A stretch of DNA of 64,000 nucleotides, from contig NZ_CANKZA010000001.1 in assembly GCF_947488465.1 (NCBI RefSeq), positions 868,001 through 932,000 on the forward strand, given 5' to 3'. The DNA is from an uncultured Microbacterium sp. (GTDB taxonomy: Bacteria; Actinomycetota; Actinomycetes; Actinomycetales; Microbacteriaceae). Numbering within the stretch: the first letter of the stretch is position 1; each line of letters opens with the position of its first letter. Positions 18,202-28,030 of this stretch are shown here, in pieces. A program made the position numbers and the translations under genes. A model generated the notes under the pieces. The model saw only the letters and a list, made by a program, of their open reading frames with translations, did no database searches and was not told the DNA's origin.

Positions 18202-18615
18202 ATGACCGACTCCCTCAGCTACTTCTCTCGCAAGCTCGCCCACGAGACCGATCCCTCCGACGTGTACGCCGCGCAGAAAGCCGGCGACAGCGTGGTGCTG
18301 ATCGATGTGCGCAGCACGGATGCCTGGAACCAGGGCCACGCGGTCGGAGCCATCCACATGCCCTACCGAGACATCGCCGAGCGTGCGCCACGGGAGCTCG
18401 ACGCGGGTGTGCCCGTCGTCGTCTACTGCTGGAGCCCCGGCTGCAACGCAGGTGCCAAGGGTGCCGTCGAGTTTGCGCGGCTGGGCTTTTCCGTGCGCGA
18501 AATGATCGGTGGCTATGAGTATTGGCTCCGCGAAGGTCTGCCGTGCGTCGACGCTGACGGGCAGCTCCCCCGCGTCTTCGACCCGCAGGTCATGTACGTC
18601 CGTCCGGAGAACTGA
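18202..18615 (+). CDS. Rhodanese-domain protein
   Basis: A single-domain rhodanese of 137 residues: VVLIDVRSTDAWNQGHAVGAIHMPYRDI, then an active-site loop starting at Cys76 (YCWSPGCNAG) and the closing strand GFSVREMIGGYEYWLREG. A second cysteine (Cys81) in the loop could form a disulfide with Cys76. It would transfer sulfane sulfur or act in thiol redox; the substrate is unknown. TAGCGT at 18189-18194, 7 nt before the ATG, implies a leaderless message. The stop is 6 bp from the convergent phosphatase gene. Confidence 0.9.
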   Translation: MTDSLSYFSRKLAHETDPSDVYAAQKAGDSVVLIDVRSTDAWNQGHAVGAIHMPYRDIAERAPRELDAGVPVVVYCWSPGCNAGAKGAVEFARLGFSVREMIGGYEYWLREGLPCVDADGQLPRVFDPQVMYVRPEN

Positions 18616-18621
18616 AACCGG

Positions 18622-19422
18622 TCAGCCGGCGAGCTCATCGAAGCGCTCGATGAAGCGCGTGGCAGCTGCTCCGGCGAACTCCGGCTCTGCGTCGTCGTCG
18701 CGCTCCCCCGGCACGATGTCGGCCACCACGGCCGTCACGTTGTCGCGCGAGCCCGCGTCGAGCGCAGCGGCGATCAAGAGATCGGCCGTCTCCTGCGGGA
18801 CGGCGACCGAGCGGAGAATCGCGGCGATCACCTCATCCGGCAGATAGTCGCTGATGCCGTCACTGCACAGCAGCCACCGGTCACCACGGAGCCCGGTCCG
18901 CTCGGTGACGCGGACGACATCCCCCTCATCTCCGCGGAGCGATGCCGTGATGATGTTGCGCCGCGGATGCCTCATGGCGTCTTCCTCGCTCACGGCACCT
19001 TGGTCGACGAGGCTCTGAACGAAAGAGTCGTCACGCGTCTGGCGGATCAGGTGATGGTCGCGCACAAGGTACGCGCGCGAATCACCGGTATGCGCCAGGA
19101 GCAGCGTCCCCTCATGGGTGAACCAGACGCCGGTGAACGTCGTGGCCATCCCCGTCAATGCCGGATCTCGGCGGACATGTGCGCTCAGATCCCCGTTGGC
19201 GGCGCGGATGCGGCGCACGAGCGATTCGCCGTCATCGACCTGCGCTCCCCCGGCAGAGACCAGACGATGCAGAAACGCCGCAGAGGCGAGATCGCCGGCC
19301 GGCCCCCCTCCGACACCGTCGGCAACCCCGGCGCCCCACGGTGCGACGAACGCGGCATCCTGATTGATGTCGCGGTAACCGCCGACATCGCTGGCAACGC
19401 CCGTGTCGAGGTGCAGTGTCAT
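18622..19422 (-). CDS. PP2C-type serine/threonine phosphatase
   Basis: A 266-residue cytosolic PPM phosphatase. Metal-binding motifs are seen in order: NQDAAF, VADGVGGGPAGDLAS, GMATTFTGVWF, LLAHTGDSRAYLV, LLCSDGISDYL and GSRDNVTAVV. No membrane anchor or extracellular domain follows, unlike PstP of the division locus, so this is a soluble general phosphatase that could counter Ser/Thr kinases such as the PknL homologue at 56.7 kb. It lies next to the ctaCDF genes but is not obviously cotranscribed. Confidence 0.93.
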   Translation of the reverse strand: MTLHLDTGVASDVGGYRDINQDAAFVAPWGAGVADGVGGGPAGDLASAAFLHRLVSAGGAQVDDGESLVRRIRAANGDLSAHVRRDPALTGMATTFTGVWFTHEGTLLLAHTGDSRAYLVRDHHLIRQTRDDSFVQSLVDQGAVSEEDAMRHPRRNIITASLRGDEGDVVRVTERTGLRGDRWLLCSDGISDYLPDEVIAAILRSVAVPQETADLLIAAALDAGSRDNVTAVVADIVPGERDDDAEPEFAGAAATRFIERFDELAG

Positions 19423-19471
19423 GACGAAGAATGCCGCCGGATGAATGACGTCTCGGCGTCATCCGATCCGC

Positions 19472-19906
19472 TCAGCGTGCGAAGTACCCGCGGTAGTACT
19501 CGTAGACCCAGCCGACGATCGCCACGATGAACACGGCGAAACCGATCGGCAGCAGGAACGTCCCGACCGCCAGCCCGAGGATCGCCAGCGCCGCTGAGAA
19601 CGCGAGCACGAGGGGCCACCACGACCACGGGCTGAACTCACCTATCTCGGGGTCAGCATCATCGATATCCGCCGTCAGGGTGTCTTCGGGAAGTTCCCCG
19701 CCCTGTGCCTGGTGCACCCGGTTGACGTAAAACGCGATCAGCATTGCCATGAAGACCGTGAACAGCAACGCCACGGTCCCGACCCACTCAATCGCGCCGT
19801 ACCACGGGAGCGACGAGTGCTCGATGATGTTCCAGCCGGTGTAGACCGCCGTGCAGAGGAAAAAGAACCCGGCGAGGATCCACCAGAGGTTGGTGTTGGT
19901 CTTCAC
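19472..19906 (-). CDS. ctaF: Cytochrome c oxidase subunit IV (actinobacterial)
   Basis: CtaF is the small fourth subunit of the actinobacterial aa3 oxidase. At 144 residues it has four hydrophobic helices (about 8-27, 38-62, 92-112, 116-135) and the characteristic opening MKTNTNLWWILAGFFF and the loop EIGEFSPWSWWPL. The GTG start directly follows the ctaD stop codon with no spacer, so it should be translated by coupling. It is the last gene of ctaC-ctaD-ctaF. Confidence 0.95.
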   Translation of the reverse strand: MKTNTNLWWILAGFFFLCTAVYTGWNIIEHSSLPWYGAIEWVGTVALLFTVFMAMLIAFYVNRVHQAQGGELPEDTLTADIDDADPEIGEFSPWSWWPLVLAFSAALAILGLAVGTFLLPIGFAVFIVAIVGWVYEYYRGYFAR

Positions 19907-21670
19907 TTACTTGACCTCTCCATCAGCCAGGTCCACAACGGGGGCATCGGGTGCGTCCTTCGCCGGACCCACACCGACCGGCGTGGCCGCTTCGGGGTGG
20001 TTCAGGTCGAACGCGGGGCGCTCGCTACGGATGCGCGGGATCGACGTGAAGTTATGCCGCGGCGGCGGGCAGCTCGTCGCCCACTCGAGCGATCCACCGT
20101 AACCCCACGGGTCGTTGACCGTGACACGGGGCGCCGTACGAGCGGTGATCCACACATTCAGGAAGAACGGAATCATCGAGGCGCCGAGAATCATGGCGCC
20201 GATCGTGGACACCTGGTTCTGCCACGTCCACCCGTCTGCGGCGGAATAGTCGGCGTAGCGACGCACCATACCGTCCACGCCCAGCCAGTGCTGGATCAGG
20301 AAGGTCATGTGGAAGCCGATGAACAGCAGCCAGAAGTGCACCATTCCGAGTCGCTCGTTCAGCATGCGGCCGGTCCACTTGGGCCACCAGAAGTAGAAGC
20401 CGGCGAACATCGCGAACACGACCGTGCCGAAGACGACGTAGTGGAAGTGCGCGACGACGAAGTACGAATCGGACAACGCGAAGTCGAGCGGCGGCGAGGC
20501 CAGGATGACACCCGTGAGACCACCGAAGACGAAGGAGACCAGGAAGCCGAGCGAGAACACCATGGGTGTCTCGAACGTGACGGACCCTCTCCACATCGTG
20601 CCGATCCAGTTGAAGATCTTCACACCGGTCGGGACCGCGATCAGCATGGTCATCAGGGCGAAGAACGGCAGGAGCACAGCTCCCGTGACATACATGTGGT
20701 GCGCCCAGACCGACACAGACAGCGCGGCGATCGCGATGGTCGCGTACACCAATGTCTTGTATCCGAAGATCGGCTTGCGGCTGAAGACCGGGAGGATCTC
20801 GGAGACGATGCCGAAGAACGGCAACGCGATGATGTAGACCTCGGGGTGACCGAAGAACCAGAACAGGTGCTGCCAGAGCAGAACTCCGCCGTTGGCGGGA
20901 TCGAAGATGTGCGCACCGAGAACGCGGTCTGCGGCGGCGGAGAGAATCGCGGCGGCCAGCACGGGGAACGCCATCAGGATGAGGATGCTGGTGACCAGCG
21001 TGTTCCAGGAGAAGATCGGCAGTCGCCACATCGTCATACCGGGCGCGCGCATCGTGATGATCGTCGTGATGAAGTTGACGGCACCGAGGATCGTTCCGAA
21101 ACCACTCATACCGAGACCGAGCATCCACAGGTTGCCACCGGCACCGGGCGAGAAGCTCGCATTGGCGAGCGGTTGATACGCGAACCAGCCGAACGACGCC
21201 GCGCCCTGCGGCGTGAGGAACCCGGCGACGGCGATCAGCGATCCGAAGATGAAGAGCCAGAGCGCGAAGGCGTTCAGCCGCGGGAACGCGACGTCGGGCG
21301 CGCCGATCTGCAGCGGGAGAATCGCGTTCGCGAAGCCGGCGAACAGCGGGGTCGCGAACATCAGCAGCATGATCGTGCCGTGCATCGTGAACAGCTGGTT
21401 GTACTGATCCTTCGTCGGAAGGATCTGCATGCCCGGCTCGAACAGCTCGGCACGGATGATGAGCGCCATCACGCCACCGAGGAGGAAGAACAGCACCGAG
21501 GCGATCAGGTACATGTACCCGATGGTCTTGTGGTCAGTGGAGGTGATCCACTTGACGATGATGTTGCCCTTCTGCTCCACGCGGGACGAGCTCAGCAGAG
21601 CGGCCTGGCGGGGCGGCAGAGTCGACACCCGACGCGGGGCTTCTCCCTGAAGCGGAACTGTCGTCGCCAT
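19907..21670 (-). CDS. ctaD: Cytochrome c oxidase subunit I
   Basis: The catalytic subunit holding heme a, heme a3 and CuB. The 587-residue protein has twelve TM helices and the invariant motifs [10 protein letters not shown] (heme a ligand), [10 protein letters not shown] (CuB His and cross-linked Tyr), WAHHMYVTG (CuB His pair) and HFHYVV (heme a3 and heme a ligands). The ATG overlaps the ctaC stop by one base. A longer frame upstream is only a shadow of ctaC. The GGATGCC heptamer is absent here, as in other highly expressed genes of the window. Confidence 0.97.
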   Translation of the reverse strand: MATTVPLQGEAPRRVSTLPPRQAALLSSSRVEQKGNIIVKWITSTDHKTIGYMYLIASVLFFLLGGVMALIIRAELFEPGMQILPTKDQYNQLFTMHGTIMLLMFATPLFAGFANAILPLQIGAPDVAFPRLNAFALWLFIFGSLIAVAGFLTPQGAASFGWFAYQPLANASFSPGAGGNLWMLGLGMSGFGTILGAVNFITTIITMRAPGMTMWRLPIFSWNTLVTSILILMAFPVLAAAILSAAADRVLGAHIFDPANGGVLLWQHLFWFFGHPEVYIIALPFFGIVSEILPVFSRKPIFGYKTLVYATIAIAALSVSVWAHHMYVTGAVLLPFFALMTMLIAVPTGVKIFNWIGTMWRGSVTFETPMVFSLGFLVSFVFGGLTGVILASPPLDFALSDSYFVVAHFHYVVFGTVVFAMFAGFYFWWPKWTGRMLNERLGMVHFWLLFIGFHMTFLIQHWLGVDGMVRRYADYSAADGWTWQNQVSTIGAMILGASMIPFFLNVWITARTAPRVTVNDPWGYGGSLEWATSCPPPRHNFTSIPRIRSERPAFDLNHPEAATPVGVGPAKDAPDAPVVDLADGEVK

Positions 21671-22566
21671 CAGTTTTCTCCCTCGGAGGTTGCGCCGGTA
21701 CCGGGCAGGTTCTGCAGTCGGTCGTAGGCGTCGTTGATGCCACCGGTCTGGCCGGCATCGCGCAGGCTGTCGAGGTAGGCGTCGTACTCGGCCTGTTCGA
21801 CGACCTTGACCTTGAAGAGCATCATCGAGTGGTACTGGCCACACAGTTCGGCGCACTTGCCGTCGTACTCCCCGACACGGGTCGGCGTGAAGGACCAGTA
21901 GTTGTCCTTGCCGATGTACATGTCCTTCTTGTACAGGAAGTCGATGATCCAGAAGGAGTGGATCACGTCACGCGACGTGAGCTTGATCTTCACTTCCTTG
22001 TCGACCGGGAGGTAGAGCGTGGGCAGTTCGCTGATGATGTTGCCCTGCGCATCGGTCTCCGCCTGAACACCCATCGACCAGACCGCGGCCTCGTCTTCTT
22101 CACAGTCAGCCTCGTTGTACTGGAAATCCCAGGCCCACTGCTTGCCGATCGCGGTGATGCACGCGTCCGGGTCTTCGTACTGTGTCTCGAGAATCGCCTG
22201 GTCACGAGCGGTGAACGCGAAGAAACCGATGACGAGGATGAGCGGCACGATCGTGTAGAAAATCTCGATCGGCATGTTGTAGCGCATCTGCACCGGCAGG
22301 CCGCTCTGGCCCTTGCGGCGACGGTAGGCCACAGCCGCGAAGCCCATCAGCGCCCACGTGATCACCCCGACGATGAGGAGGACGATCCACGAGTTCACCC
22401 ACAGCCCCGACACCATCTCGGTGTGGTTGGTTGCGGGCTTCGCGTCAGCATCCTCGAAACCGGGAAGGTAGCCGTTCAGCTCGGTCGGAGTGCAGGCAGC
22501 CAGAGCGACTGCGGTGGCAATTCCCATCGGGACGACAGCCCAGCGGAGGCGACGTTTGACGCGCAC
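21670..22566 (-). CDS. ctaC: Cytochrome c oxidase subunit II
   Basis: CtaC carries the CuA centre that receives electrons from QcrC. The 298-residue precursor starts with a lipoprotein-type signal (lipobox LAAC at about residues 22-25). Two TM helices follow (about 56-78 and 104-122), then a cupredoxin domain with [12 protein letters not shown] and [12 protein letters not shown], which supplies the CuA Cys, His and Met ligands. The GTG start has AAAGG at good distance. It is first in ctaC-ctaD-ctaF. Confidence 0.96.
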   Translation of the reverse strand: MRVKRRLRWAVVPMGIATAVALAACTPTELNGYLPGFEDADAKPATNHTEMVSGLWVNSWIVLLIVGVITWALMGFAAVAYRRRKGQSGLPVQMRYNMPIEIFYTIVPLILVIGFFAFTARDQAILETQYEDPDACITAIGKQWAWDFQYNEADCEEDEAAVWSMGVQAETDAQGNIISELPTLYLPVDKEVKIKLTSRDVIHSFWIIDFLYKKDMYIGKDNYWSFTPTRVGEYDGKCAELCGQYHSMMLFKVKVVEQAEYDAYLDSLRDAGQTGGINDAYDRLQNLPGTGATSEGEN

Positions 22567-22678
22567 GGTTCACCTTTCGGGGTCATGAAGGTCGACACCA
22601 GCCAGTCTAGGGCAACCTCCCACGCGATTCAGGCCAGGCGCTCAGGATGTCCGGACTATCGGAGGGGGTTTCGTGGGG

Positions 22679-23038
22679 TCAGTGGAAGCTGTCGCCGCAC
22701 GCGCAGCTCCCGGCTGCGTTCGGGTTGTCGATCGTGAACCCCTGTTCCGAGATCGTGTCCTTGAAATCGATCTTGGCGCCGTCGAGGTAGGGCACCGACA
22801 TGTCGTCGACGATGACCTCGACGCCGTCGAAGTCGACCGCCTGGTCGCCGTCGAGGAACCGCTCGTCGAAGTACAGCTGATAGATGAGACCCGAGCATCC
22901 GCCGGGCTGGACGGCGACGCGCAGACGCAGGTCGTCGCGGCCTTCCTGGTCGAGCAGGCTCTTGACCTTGGCCGCGGCAGCGTCGGTGAGGCCGACGCCG
23001 TGAGCGGACGCGGCGGGGGGCGTAGCGAGGTCGGTCAT
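22679..23038 (-). CDS. erpA: A-type iron-sulfur cluster carrier
   Basis: A 119-residue HesB/ErpA/IscA-type scaffold that hands [Fe-S] clusters to target proteins. It has the three conserved cysteines: one in QPGGCSGLIYQL and the pair in the terminal CACGDSF. The N-terminal 15 residues are an Ala/Pro-rich extension. The ATG at 23038 has GGGAG 6 nt upstream. Its position beside the terminal oxidase genes fits supply of clusters to respiratory proteins such as the Rieske subunit, a common actinobacterial arrangement. Confidence 0.93.
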   Translation of the reverse strand: MTDLATPPAASAHGVGLTDAAAAKVKSLLDQEGRDDLRLRVAVQPGGCSGLIYQLYFDERFLDGDQAVDFDGVEVIVDDMSVPYLDGAKIDFKDTISEQGFTIDNPNAAGSCACGDSFH

Positions 23039-23140
23039 GAGTACTCCCGGTTGTCGGGCCGTCCGGTGCTCGCGCGAGCGTGACGGCGGGATGCCTCCGA
23101 TTCTACGCGGTGGCACGCCCCGGGGACCGGAAAAGGGGAT

Positions 23141-24535
23141 TCAGACGGTGGTGGCGTCGAGGCTTTCCAGCAGCAGGGCCTCGGAGACGAGCGCATGGCG
23201 GAAGGTATCCAGGTGCAGCGACTCATTCGGACTGTGTGCCCGAGCGTGCGGGTCTTCGACGCCGGTGACGAGGATCTGCGCGGCGGGGAACTCACGGACG
23301 AGGTCTGCGATGAAGGGGATCGACCCGCCCACTCCGATGTCGACGGGATCCACTCCGTAGCCTGCGGCGAGGGCGGTTCGCGCCTGCGCGACTGCCCACC
23401 CGCTCGTGTCGACGAGGAACGAGTCGCCGCAATCGACGTCGCGGAAGGTCAGCTCCGCACCGAACGGCGCGTGGGCACGCAGGTGCGCCTCGAGCGCGGC
23501 GTAGGCCTCACGCGCGGGCTGTCCGGGAGCCACCCGTGAACTGATGACGACGGAGACCTCGGGGCTCAGGGTGTTCGAGGCGTTCGTGACGCTCGGCGCA
23601 TCGATGCCGGTCACCGTCACCGTGGGCTTGTTCCAGATGCGGCTCAGGATGCTGCCGCGCCCGATGGGGTCGACGCCGGCGGGCAGGCCGGCTTCGCTGC
23701 GAAGAGTCTCCTCCGTGTACACGGGCGTCTCAGCGTCGCGCTCGGCGAGACCCGCGACAGCGACAGCCCCGTCCTCGTCCCACAGGGTCGCGAGCAGGCG
23801 GATCGTCGCCATCATGGCGTCCGGCACCGCACCCCCGAACATTCCGGAGTGAGACGCATGGTCGAGCGTCTTCACGGTGAGGGTGAAACGCGCGTTACCG
23901 CGAAGCGAGACCGTGAGGGCGGGAGTTGCCGCATCCCAGTTACCGGAATCGGCGACGACGATCACGTCGGCGCGCAGCGCCTCGGCGTTATCGCTCAGGA
24001 ACTGCGCGAACGAAGCGGAACCGGCCTCCTCCTCCCCCTCGATGAAGAGATTCACGCCGAGATCGAAGTCAGCGCCGAGGGCCTCGGTGAGCGCACGGAG
24101 CGCCCCCACGTGCGCCATGACCCCCGCTTTGTCGTCGGCGGCGCCGCGCCCGTAGAGGCGGCCATCTCGGACGGTGGGCTCGAACGGCGCGGATTCCCAC
24201 AGCGCCTCGTCACCGACGGGCTGCACATCGTGGTGGGCGTACAGCAGGATCGTCGGACGCCCATTGCGGGCAGCACGCGACGCCAGGACCGCCGGCATCC
24301 CTTCCACGCCCGTCTCGGGGACGATGGCGGTCTTCACCTGCACGGAATCGAAGATGCCGAGGTCGTCGAGAAGGCCCTTCACGGCCGCGGCGCTGCGTTC
24401 GACGTCGGCCCGATCGAAACCCGGGAATGCGACGGACGGAATGCGCACCAGCGCGCCGAGATCGGCAAGAGCAGCGGGAACGGCGGACAGTGCCGCCTCG
24501 CGGACGGCGGCGGGGCGGGACAGGTCGGAGCTCAT
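23141..24535 (-). CDS. M20-family metallopeptidase (dipeptidase)
   Basis: A 464-residue zinc peptidase. Ligands and catalytic residues are visible in YAHHDVQPVG (His, Asp), GRGAADDKAGVMAH (bridging Asp), EGEEEAGS (catalytic Glu and zinc Glu) and NESLHLDTF (distal His). The inserted dimerisation lid includes HASHSGMFGGAVPDAM. The best match is the ArgE/DapE/dipeptidase group acting on small peptides. TAAGAT at 24543-24548, 7 nt before the ATG, supports this start and a leaderless message. It is divergent from the DUF3043 gene. Confidence 0.92.
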   Translation of the reverse strand: MSSDLSRPAAVREAALSAVPAALADLGALVRIPSVAFPGFDRADVERSAAAVKGLLDDLGIFDSVQVKTAIVPETGVEGMPAVLASRAARNGRPTILLYAHHDVQPVGDEALWESAPFEPTVRDGRLYGRGAADDKAGVMAHVGALRALTEALGADFDLGVNLFIEGEEEAGSASFAQFLSDNAEALRADVIVVADSGNWDAATPALTVSLRGNARFTLTVKTLDHASHSGMFGGAVPDAMMATIRLLATLWDEDGAVAVAGLAERDAETPVYTEETLRSEAGLPAGVDPIGRGSILSRIWNKPTVTVTGIDAPSVTNASNTLSPEVSVVISSRVAPGQPAREAYAALEAHLRAHAPFGAELTFRDVDCGDSFLVDTSGWAVAQARTALAAGYGVDPVDIGVGGSIPFIADLVREFPAAQILVTGVEDPHARAHSPNESLHLDTFRHALVSEALLLESLDATTV

Positions 24536-24583
24536 GCGGGTAATCTTAAGGGGCACGATTCCCGCCGAACCGAGGTACCTCCC

Positions 24584-25144
24584 GTGGCCCACACGCCTGC
24601 AGCACCCGAGACCGCTCCCGACGCCCCGACCGGAGCCGGCAAGAACCGCCCGACGCCCTCGCGCGCCGAGCAGGAGGCGGCCCGCAAGCGCCCCCTCGTC
24701 GCCGACACGAAAGAGGCCAAGGCGCGCGCGAAGATGGAGCTCGCGTCGGCGCGCGAGAAAGCCCGCATCGGCATGGCCAACGGCGACGAGAAGTACCTGC
24801 CGATGCGCGACAAGGGTCCGCAGCGCCGCTTCGCGCGTGACTTCGTGGATGCCGGTTGGCACCTCGGCGAGGCGCTCATGCCGCTCATGCTCGTCGTGAT
24901 CCTGATGACGTTCCTGCCCCAGGCGTTCGTCTACTACGGCTTCGTGGGCCTGTGGATGTTCATCCTCTTCGTGGTCGCCGACATGATCTTCACCAGCATC
25001 CGTGTCAAGCGCGCCGTGAAGGCAAAATTCGGCGACACCAAGATGGAAAAGGGTCTCGGCTGGTACGCGGCGATGCGCACCGTGCAGATGCGCTTCATGC
25101 GGCTACCCAAAGCGCAGGTGAAGCGCGGCCAGTACCCCGTCTGA
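24584..25144 (+). CDS. DUF3043 membrane protein
   Basis: A 186-residue protein of the actinobacterial DUF3043 type. The N-terminal half is charged and helical (PTPSRAEQEAARKRPLVADT... KARAKMELASAREKAR), then a signature RRFARDFVDAGWHLGEALMP, two TM helices (about 99-118 and 120-142) and a basic C-terminal tail (MRLPKAQVKRGQYP). The GTG is preceded by GAGG at 9 nt. The function is unknown; topology predicts both ends in the cytoplasm. It ends 19 bp from pyrD in convergent orientation, with GATCGG-AA-CCGATC between the stops. Confidence 0.88.
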   Translation: MAHTPAAPETAPDAPTGAGKNRPTPSRAEQEAARKRPLVADTKEAKARAKMELASAREKARIGMANGDEKYLPMRDKGPQRRFARDFVDAGWHLGEALMPLMLVVILMTFLPQAFVYYGFVGLWMFILFVVADMIFTSIRVKRAVKAKFGDTKMEKGLGWYAAMRTVQMRFMRLPKAQVKRGQYPV

Positions 25145-25163
25145 TCGGAACCGATCCGACGGA

Positions 25164-26189
25164 TCAGCCGCGGGCGAGCGCCCGGCTGATCTGCCGCGCC
25201 CAGAGGGGTCCGCGGTAGATGAAGCCCGAGTATCCCTGAACGAGGGTCGCACCCAGGGCGAGGCGCTCCCGGACGTCGGCGGCCGTTTCCACGCCCCCGG
25301 CCGAGATCACGCAGAACTGCGGCTGCGGCGCCACCGAGCGGACGATGCGCAACACCTCGAGCGCGCGCTGCGTCAGCGGCGCGCCGGAGAGCCCACCGGC
25401 GCCGGCCGCCTCAACCTTCGCAGAATCGGTGCGAAGTCCCTCGCGAGAAATCGTCGTGTTCGTCGCGACGAGTCCGGCAAGTCCGAGGTCCACGGCCAGT
25501 CGGGTGACAGCCTCGACCTCGTCGTCGGGGAGATCCGGCGCGATCTTGACGAGCAGTGGTGTCGTCCCGGCGGCATCCTTCACGGCCGACAACAGCGGAC
25601 GCAGCGTCTCGACTGCTTGGAGACCGCGGAGGCCCGGGGTGTTCGGGGAGGAGACGTTGACGACGAGATAGTCCGCTACCGGAGCGATGAGTCGCGTGCT
25701 GGCCACGTAGTCGGCAGTCGCCGAATCGACATCGACCACACGGCTCTTGCCGATGTTCGCGCCCAGCACGAGGCGCTTCGTACGGCGACGCGCCTTCGCG
25801 AGCCGCGCGGATGCCGCCTCCGCACCGGCGTTGTTGAAGCCCATGCGGTTCACGAGTGCGCGATCCGGGACCAGGCGGAACAGGCGCGGCTTCGGGTTGC
25901 CGTCCTGCGGGATCGCGGTGACCGTTCCCACCTCCACGTGGCCGAACCCGAGCGCGTAGAGGCCCGACGTCGCGAGGGCGTTCTTGTCGAAACCCGCGGC
26001 GACCCCGAACGGTGAATCGAACACCAGGCCGAGCGCCTCGGTGCGCAGGTGCGGGGCGGGGCGCGTCAGAGCGTGGACGATCGGTCGCAGCGGCCAGATT
26101 CCCAGCACACGGATGACGGGCATCACGAGGTGGTGCGCGACCTCCGGATCCATCCGGGTGAACACGTGGCGGAAGACGAAGTCATACAT
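25164..26189 (-). CDS. pyrD: Dihydroorotate dehydrogenase (quinone), class 2
   Basis: PyrD oxidises dihydroorotate to orotate with FMN and passes electrons to menaquinone at the membrane. The 341-residue protein has the N-terminal amphipathic extension of class 2 enzymes (HVFTRMDPEVAHHLVMPV), GVAAGFDKNA, VNRMGFNNAG and the catalytic-serine loop NVSSPNTPGLRGLQ. FMN-phosphate binding residues are in ISAGGVETA and YSGFIYRGP. TAGGCT at 26198-26203, 8 nt before the ATG, gives a very short leader. It stands apart from the pyr operon. Confidence 0.96.
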   Translation of the reverse strand: MYDFVFRHVFTRMDPEVAHHLVMPVIRVLGIWPLRPIVHALTRPAPHLRTEALGLVFDSPFGVAAGFDKNALATSGLYALGFGHVEVGTVTAIPQDGNPKPRLFRLVPDRALVNRMGFNNAGAEAASARLAKARRRTKRLVLGANIGKSRVVDVDSATADYVASTRLIAPVADYLVVNVSSPNTPGLRGLQAVETLRPLLSAVKDAAGTTPLLVKIAPDLPDDEVEAVTRLAVDLGLAGLVATNTTISREGLRTDSAKVEAAGAGGLSGAPLTQRALEVLRIVRSVAPQPQFCVISAGGVETAADVRERLALGATLVQGYSGFIYRGPLWARQISRALARG

Positions 26190-26247
26190 CAGGTGTCAGC
26201 CTATTTCTCAAGCGGCCGCGGCTTACTGCGAGCCCGGCCGGAACAAT

Positions 26248-26709
26248 TCACTCGGACGCGGCGGCGTGGTCGGCGCGCAGCTGCGCGATCGAACTCTCGA
26301 AGTCCTCCAGCGAGTCGAACGCCTGGTAGACGCTCGCGAATCGAAGGTACGCAACCTCGTCGAGGGTGCGGAGCGGCTCGAGGATCGCGAGACCGAGATC
26401 GTTCGTGTCGATCTGGGACGATCCGGTCTGGCGCACGGCTTCTTCGACCGCCTGGGCGAGAACAGCGAGATCGGCCTCGGTCACCGGCCTCCCCTGGCAC
26501 GCCTTGCGTACGCCGGAGATCACCTTCTGCCGACTGAACGGCTCGATCACGCCGGACCGCTTGATCACGTTCAGGCTGGCCGTCTCCATGGTGGAGAAGC
26601 GACCGCCGCACTCGGGGCATTGCCGACGCCGACGAATGCTGAGTCCGTCGTCGCTCGTGCGCGAATCGATCACGCGCGAGTCTGCGTGGCGGCAAAAGGG
26701 ACAGTGCAC
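26248..26709 (-). CDS. nrdR: Transcriptional repressor NrdR
   Basis: NrdR represses ribonucleotide reductase genes in response to ATP/dATP. The 153-residue protein has the N-terminal zinc ribbon (Cys3, Cys6, Cys31, Cys34; MHCPFC and [10 protein letters not shown]) and an ATP-cone domain containing [25 protein letters not shown]. It starts at a GTG 3 nt after the hisD stop, so the two are cotranscribed. No nrd genes or NrdR boxes were noticed in this window, so its targets lie elsewhere. Confidence 0.96.
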   Translation of the reverse strand: MHCPFCRHADSRVIDSRTSDDGLSIRRRRQCPECGGRFSTMETASLNVIKRSGVIEPFSRQKVISGVRKACQGRPVTEADLAVLAQAVEEAVRQTGSSQIDTNDLGLAILEPLRTLDEVAYLRFASVYQAFDSLEDFESSIAQLRADHAAASE

Positions 26710-26712
26710 AGC

Positions 26713-28011
26713 TCACCCCTCGAATCGGGCGATGACAGCCTCGCCGTGCGCGGGCAAGGCCTCGGCGGTCGCGAGCGCCACGATCGCTTCGCGCACGTCC
26801 TGGAGGCCCCCGCGGTCGTACGCGATCACCTGTTGCGGACGGAGGAAGGTGGATGCCGACAAGCCGGCCGCGTAGCGAGCCTGGCCGCCGGTCGGGAGCA
26901 CGTGGTTGCTGCCGGCGAGGTAGTCGCCGAGACTCACGGGCGAGTGCGGCCCCACGAAGACGGCGCCCGCGTTGACGAAGTCGTCGACGCGGGGATCGGC
27001 GAGGTGCAGTTCGAGGTGCTCGGGAGCGTAGGCATTGCTGAACGCGGTGGCAACCGCAATGTCATCGACCAGGACGATCGCCGATTGCACGCCTGCGAGG
27101 GCTTCTCCGACGCGAGTCGCGTGCAGCGTCCGCGCGGCGCGGGCGGCGACGCGGTCGGCGACGGATGCCGCAAGCTCAGGCGAGTCCGTGACGAGCACGG
27201 CCGCGGCCTGCTCGTCGTGCTCGGCCTGGCTCACGAGGTCGGCCGCGACCCAGTCCGCGTCAGCGGAGGCATCCGCGACGATCAGGATCTCCGTGGCTCC
27301 GGCCTCCGAATCGGTGCCGACCATGCCGGCGACCACGCGCTTGGCGAGGGCGACGAAGTTGTTGCCGGGTCCGGAGATGACATCGACACGGTGGAGGTCG
27401 AGCGAGGCCACCCCGTGGGCGTAGGCGCCGATGGCACCTGCGCCGCCCATCGCGTACACCTCGGTGACGTCGAGCAGGCGCGCCGCAGCGAGGATCACCG
27501 GGTGCACGCGGCCGCCGAATTCGCGCTGCGGCGGAGAGGCGAGCGCGACCTCGGTGACGCCGGCGACCTGGGCCGGGACGACATTCATGACGACACTCGA
27601 CGGGTAGACCGCCTTGCCGCCGGGAACGTAGACGCCGACGCGACGCACGGGCCGCCAGCGCTGCTCGACGTGCGCGCCGGCCCCGATCTCGGTGACGACG
27701 GCGGGCGGAACCTGCGCCGCCGAAGCGACACGGACGCGGCGAATGGCTTCTTCCAGGGCCTTCCGCACCTCCGGCTCGAGCGCAACGAGCGCCTCGTCGA
27801 GGTGCGCTTGCGGTACCCGGAGCTCGTGTCCCTCGACGCCGTCGAAACGTGCCGCCTGGTCACGGAGCGCGGTCTCTCCTCCGACGGCGACGTCGCTGAC
27901 GATGCGGGCGGCCGTCACCAGCGCTTCGTCGCGAGCGGCCGACGCACGCGGCACCGCCGCCAAGAGCTCGTCGGTACTCAGCGCGCGACCGCGCAGATCA
28001 ATCGTGCGCAT
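26713..28011 (-). CDS. hisD: Histidinol dehydrogenase
   Basis: HisD performs the last two oxidations of histidine synthesis, L-histidinol to L-histidine with NAD. The 432-residue protein shows VPGGKAVYPSSVVMNVVPA, DVISGPGNNFVALAKR and the zinc/catalytic region near EQAAAV, plus the C-terminal NHVLPTGGQARYAAGLS segment. It lies upstream of nrdR, with no other his genes next to it; in many actinobacteria hisD begins the his operon, so this arrangement is a displaced copy. No attenuator-like leader was seen. Confidence 0.95.
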   Translation of the reverse strand: MRTIDLRGRALSTDELLAAVPRASAARDEALVTAARIVSDVAVGGETALRDQAARFDGVEGHELRVPQAHLDEALVALEPEVRKALEEAIRRVRVASAAQVPPAVVTEIGAGAHVEQRWRPVRRVGVYVPGGKAVYPSSVVMNVVPAQVAGVTEVALASPPQREFGGRVHPVILAAARLLDVTEVYAMGGAGAIGAYAHGVASLDLHRVDVISGPGNNFVALAKRVVAGMVGTDSEAGATEILIVADASADADWVAADLVSQAEHDEQAAAVLVTDSPELAASVADRVAARAARTLHATRVGEALAGVQSAIVLVDDIAVATAFSNAYAPEHLELHLADPRVDDFVNAGAVFVGPHSPVSLGDYLAGSNHVLPTGGQARYAAGLSASTFLRPQQVIAYDRGGLQDVREAIVALATAEALPAHGEAVIARFEG

Positions 28012-28030
28012 CGATCAGACCGTCCCGCAC

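Noticed and set aside
25144..25157. GATCGG-AA-CCGATC as a terminator between DUF3043 and pyrD
   Set aside because: A 6-bp stem with a 2-nt loop cannot form a good hairpin and has no T tract; probably chance.
26248..28011. hisD-nrdR as the start of a his operon
   Set aside because: hisD is followed by nrdR and then pyrD; no hisC, hisB or other his gene is present in the window.
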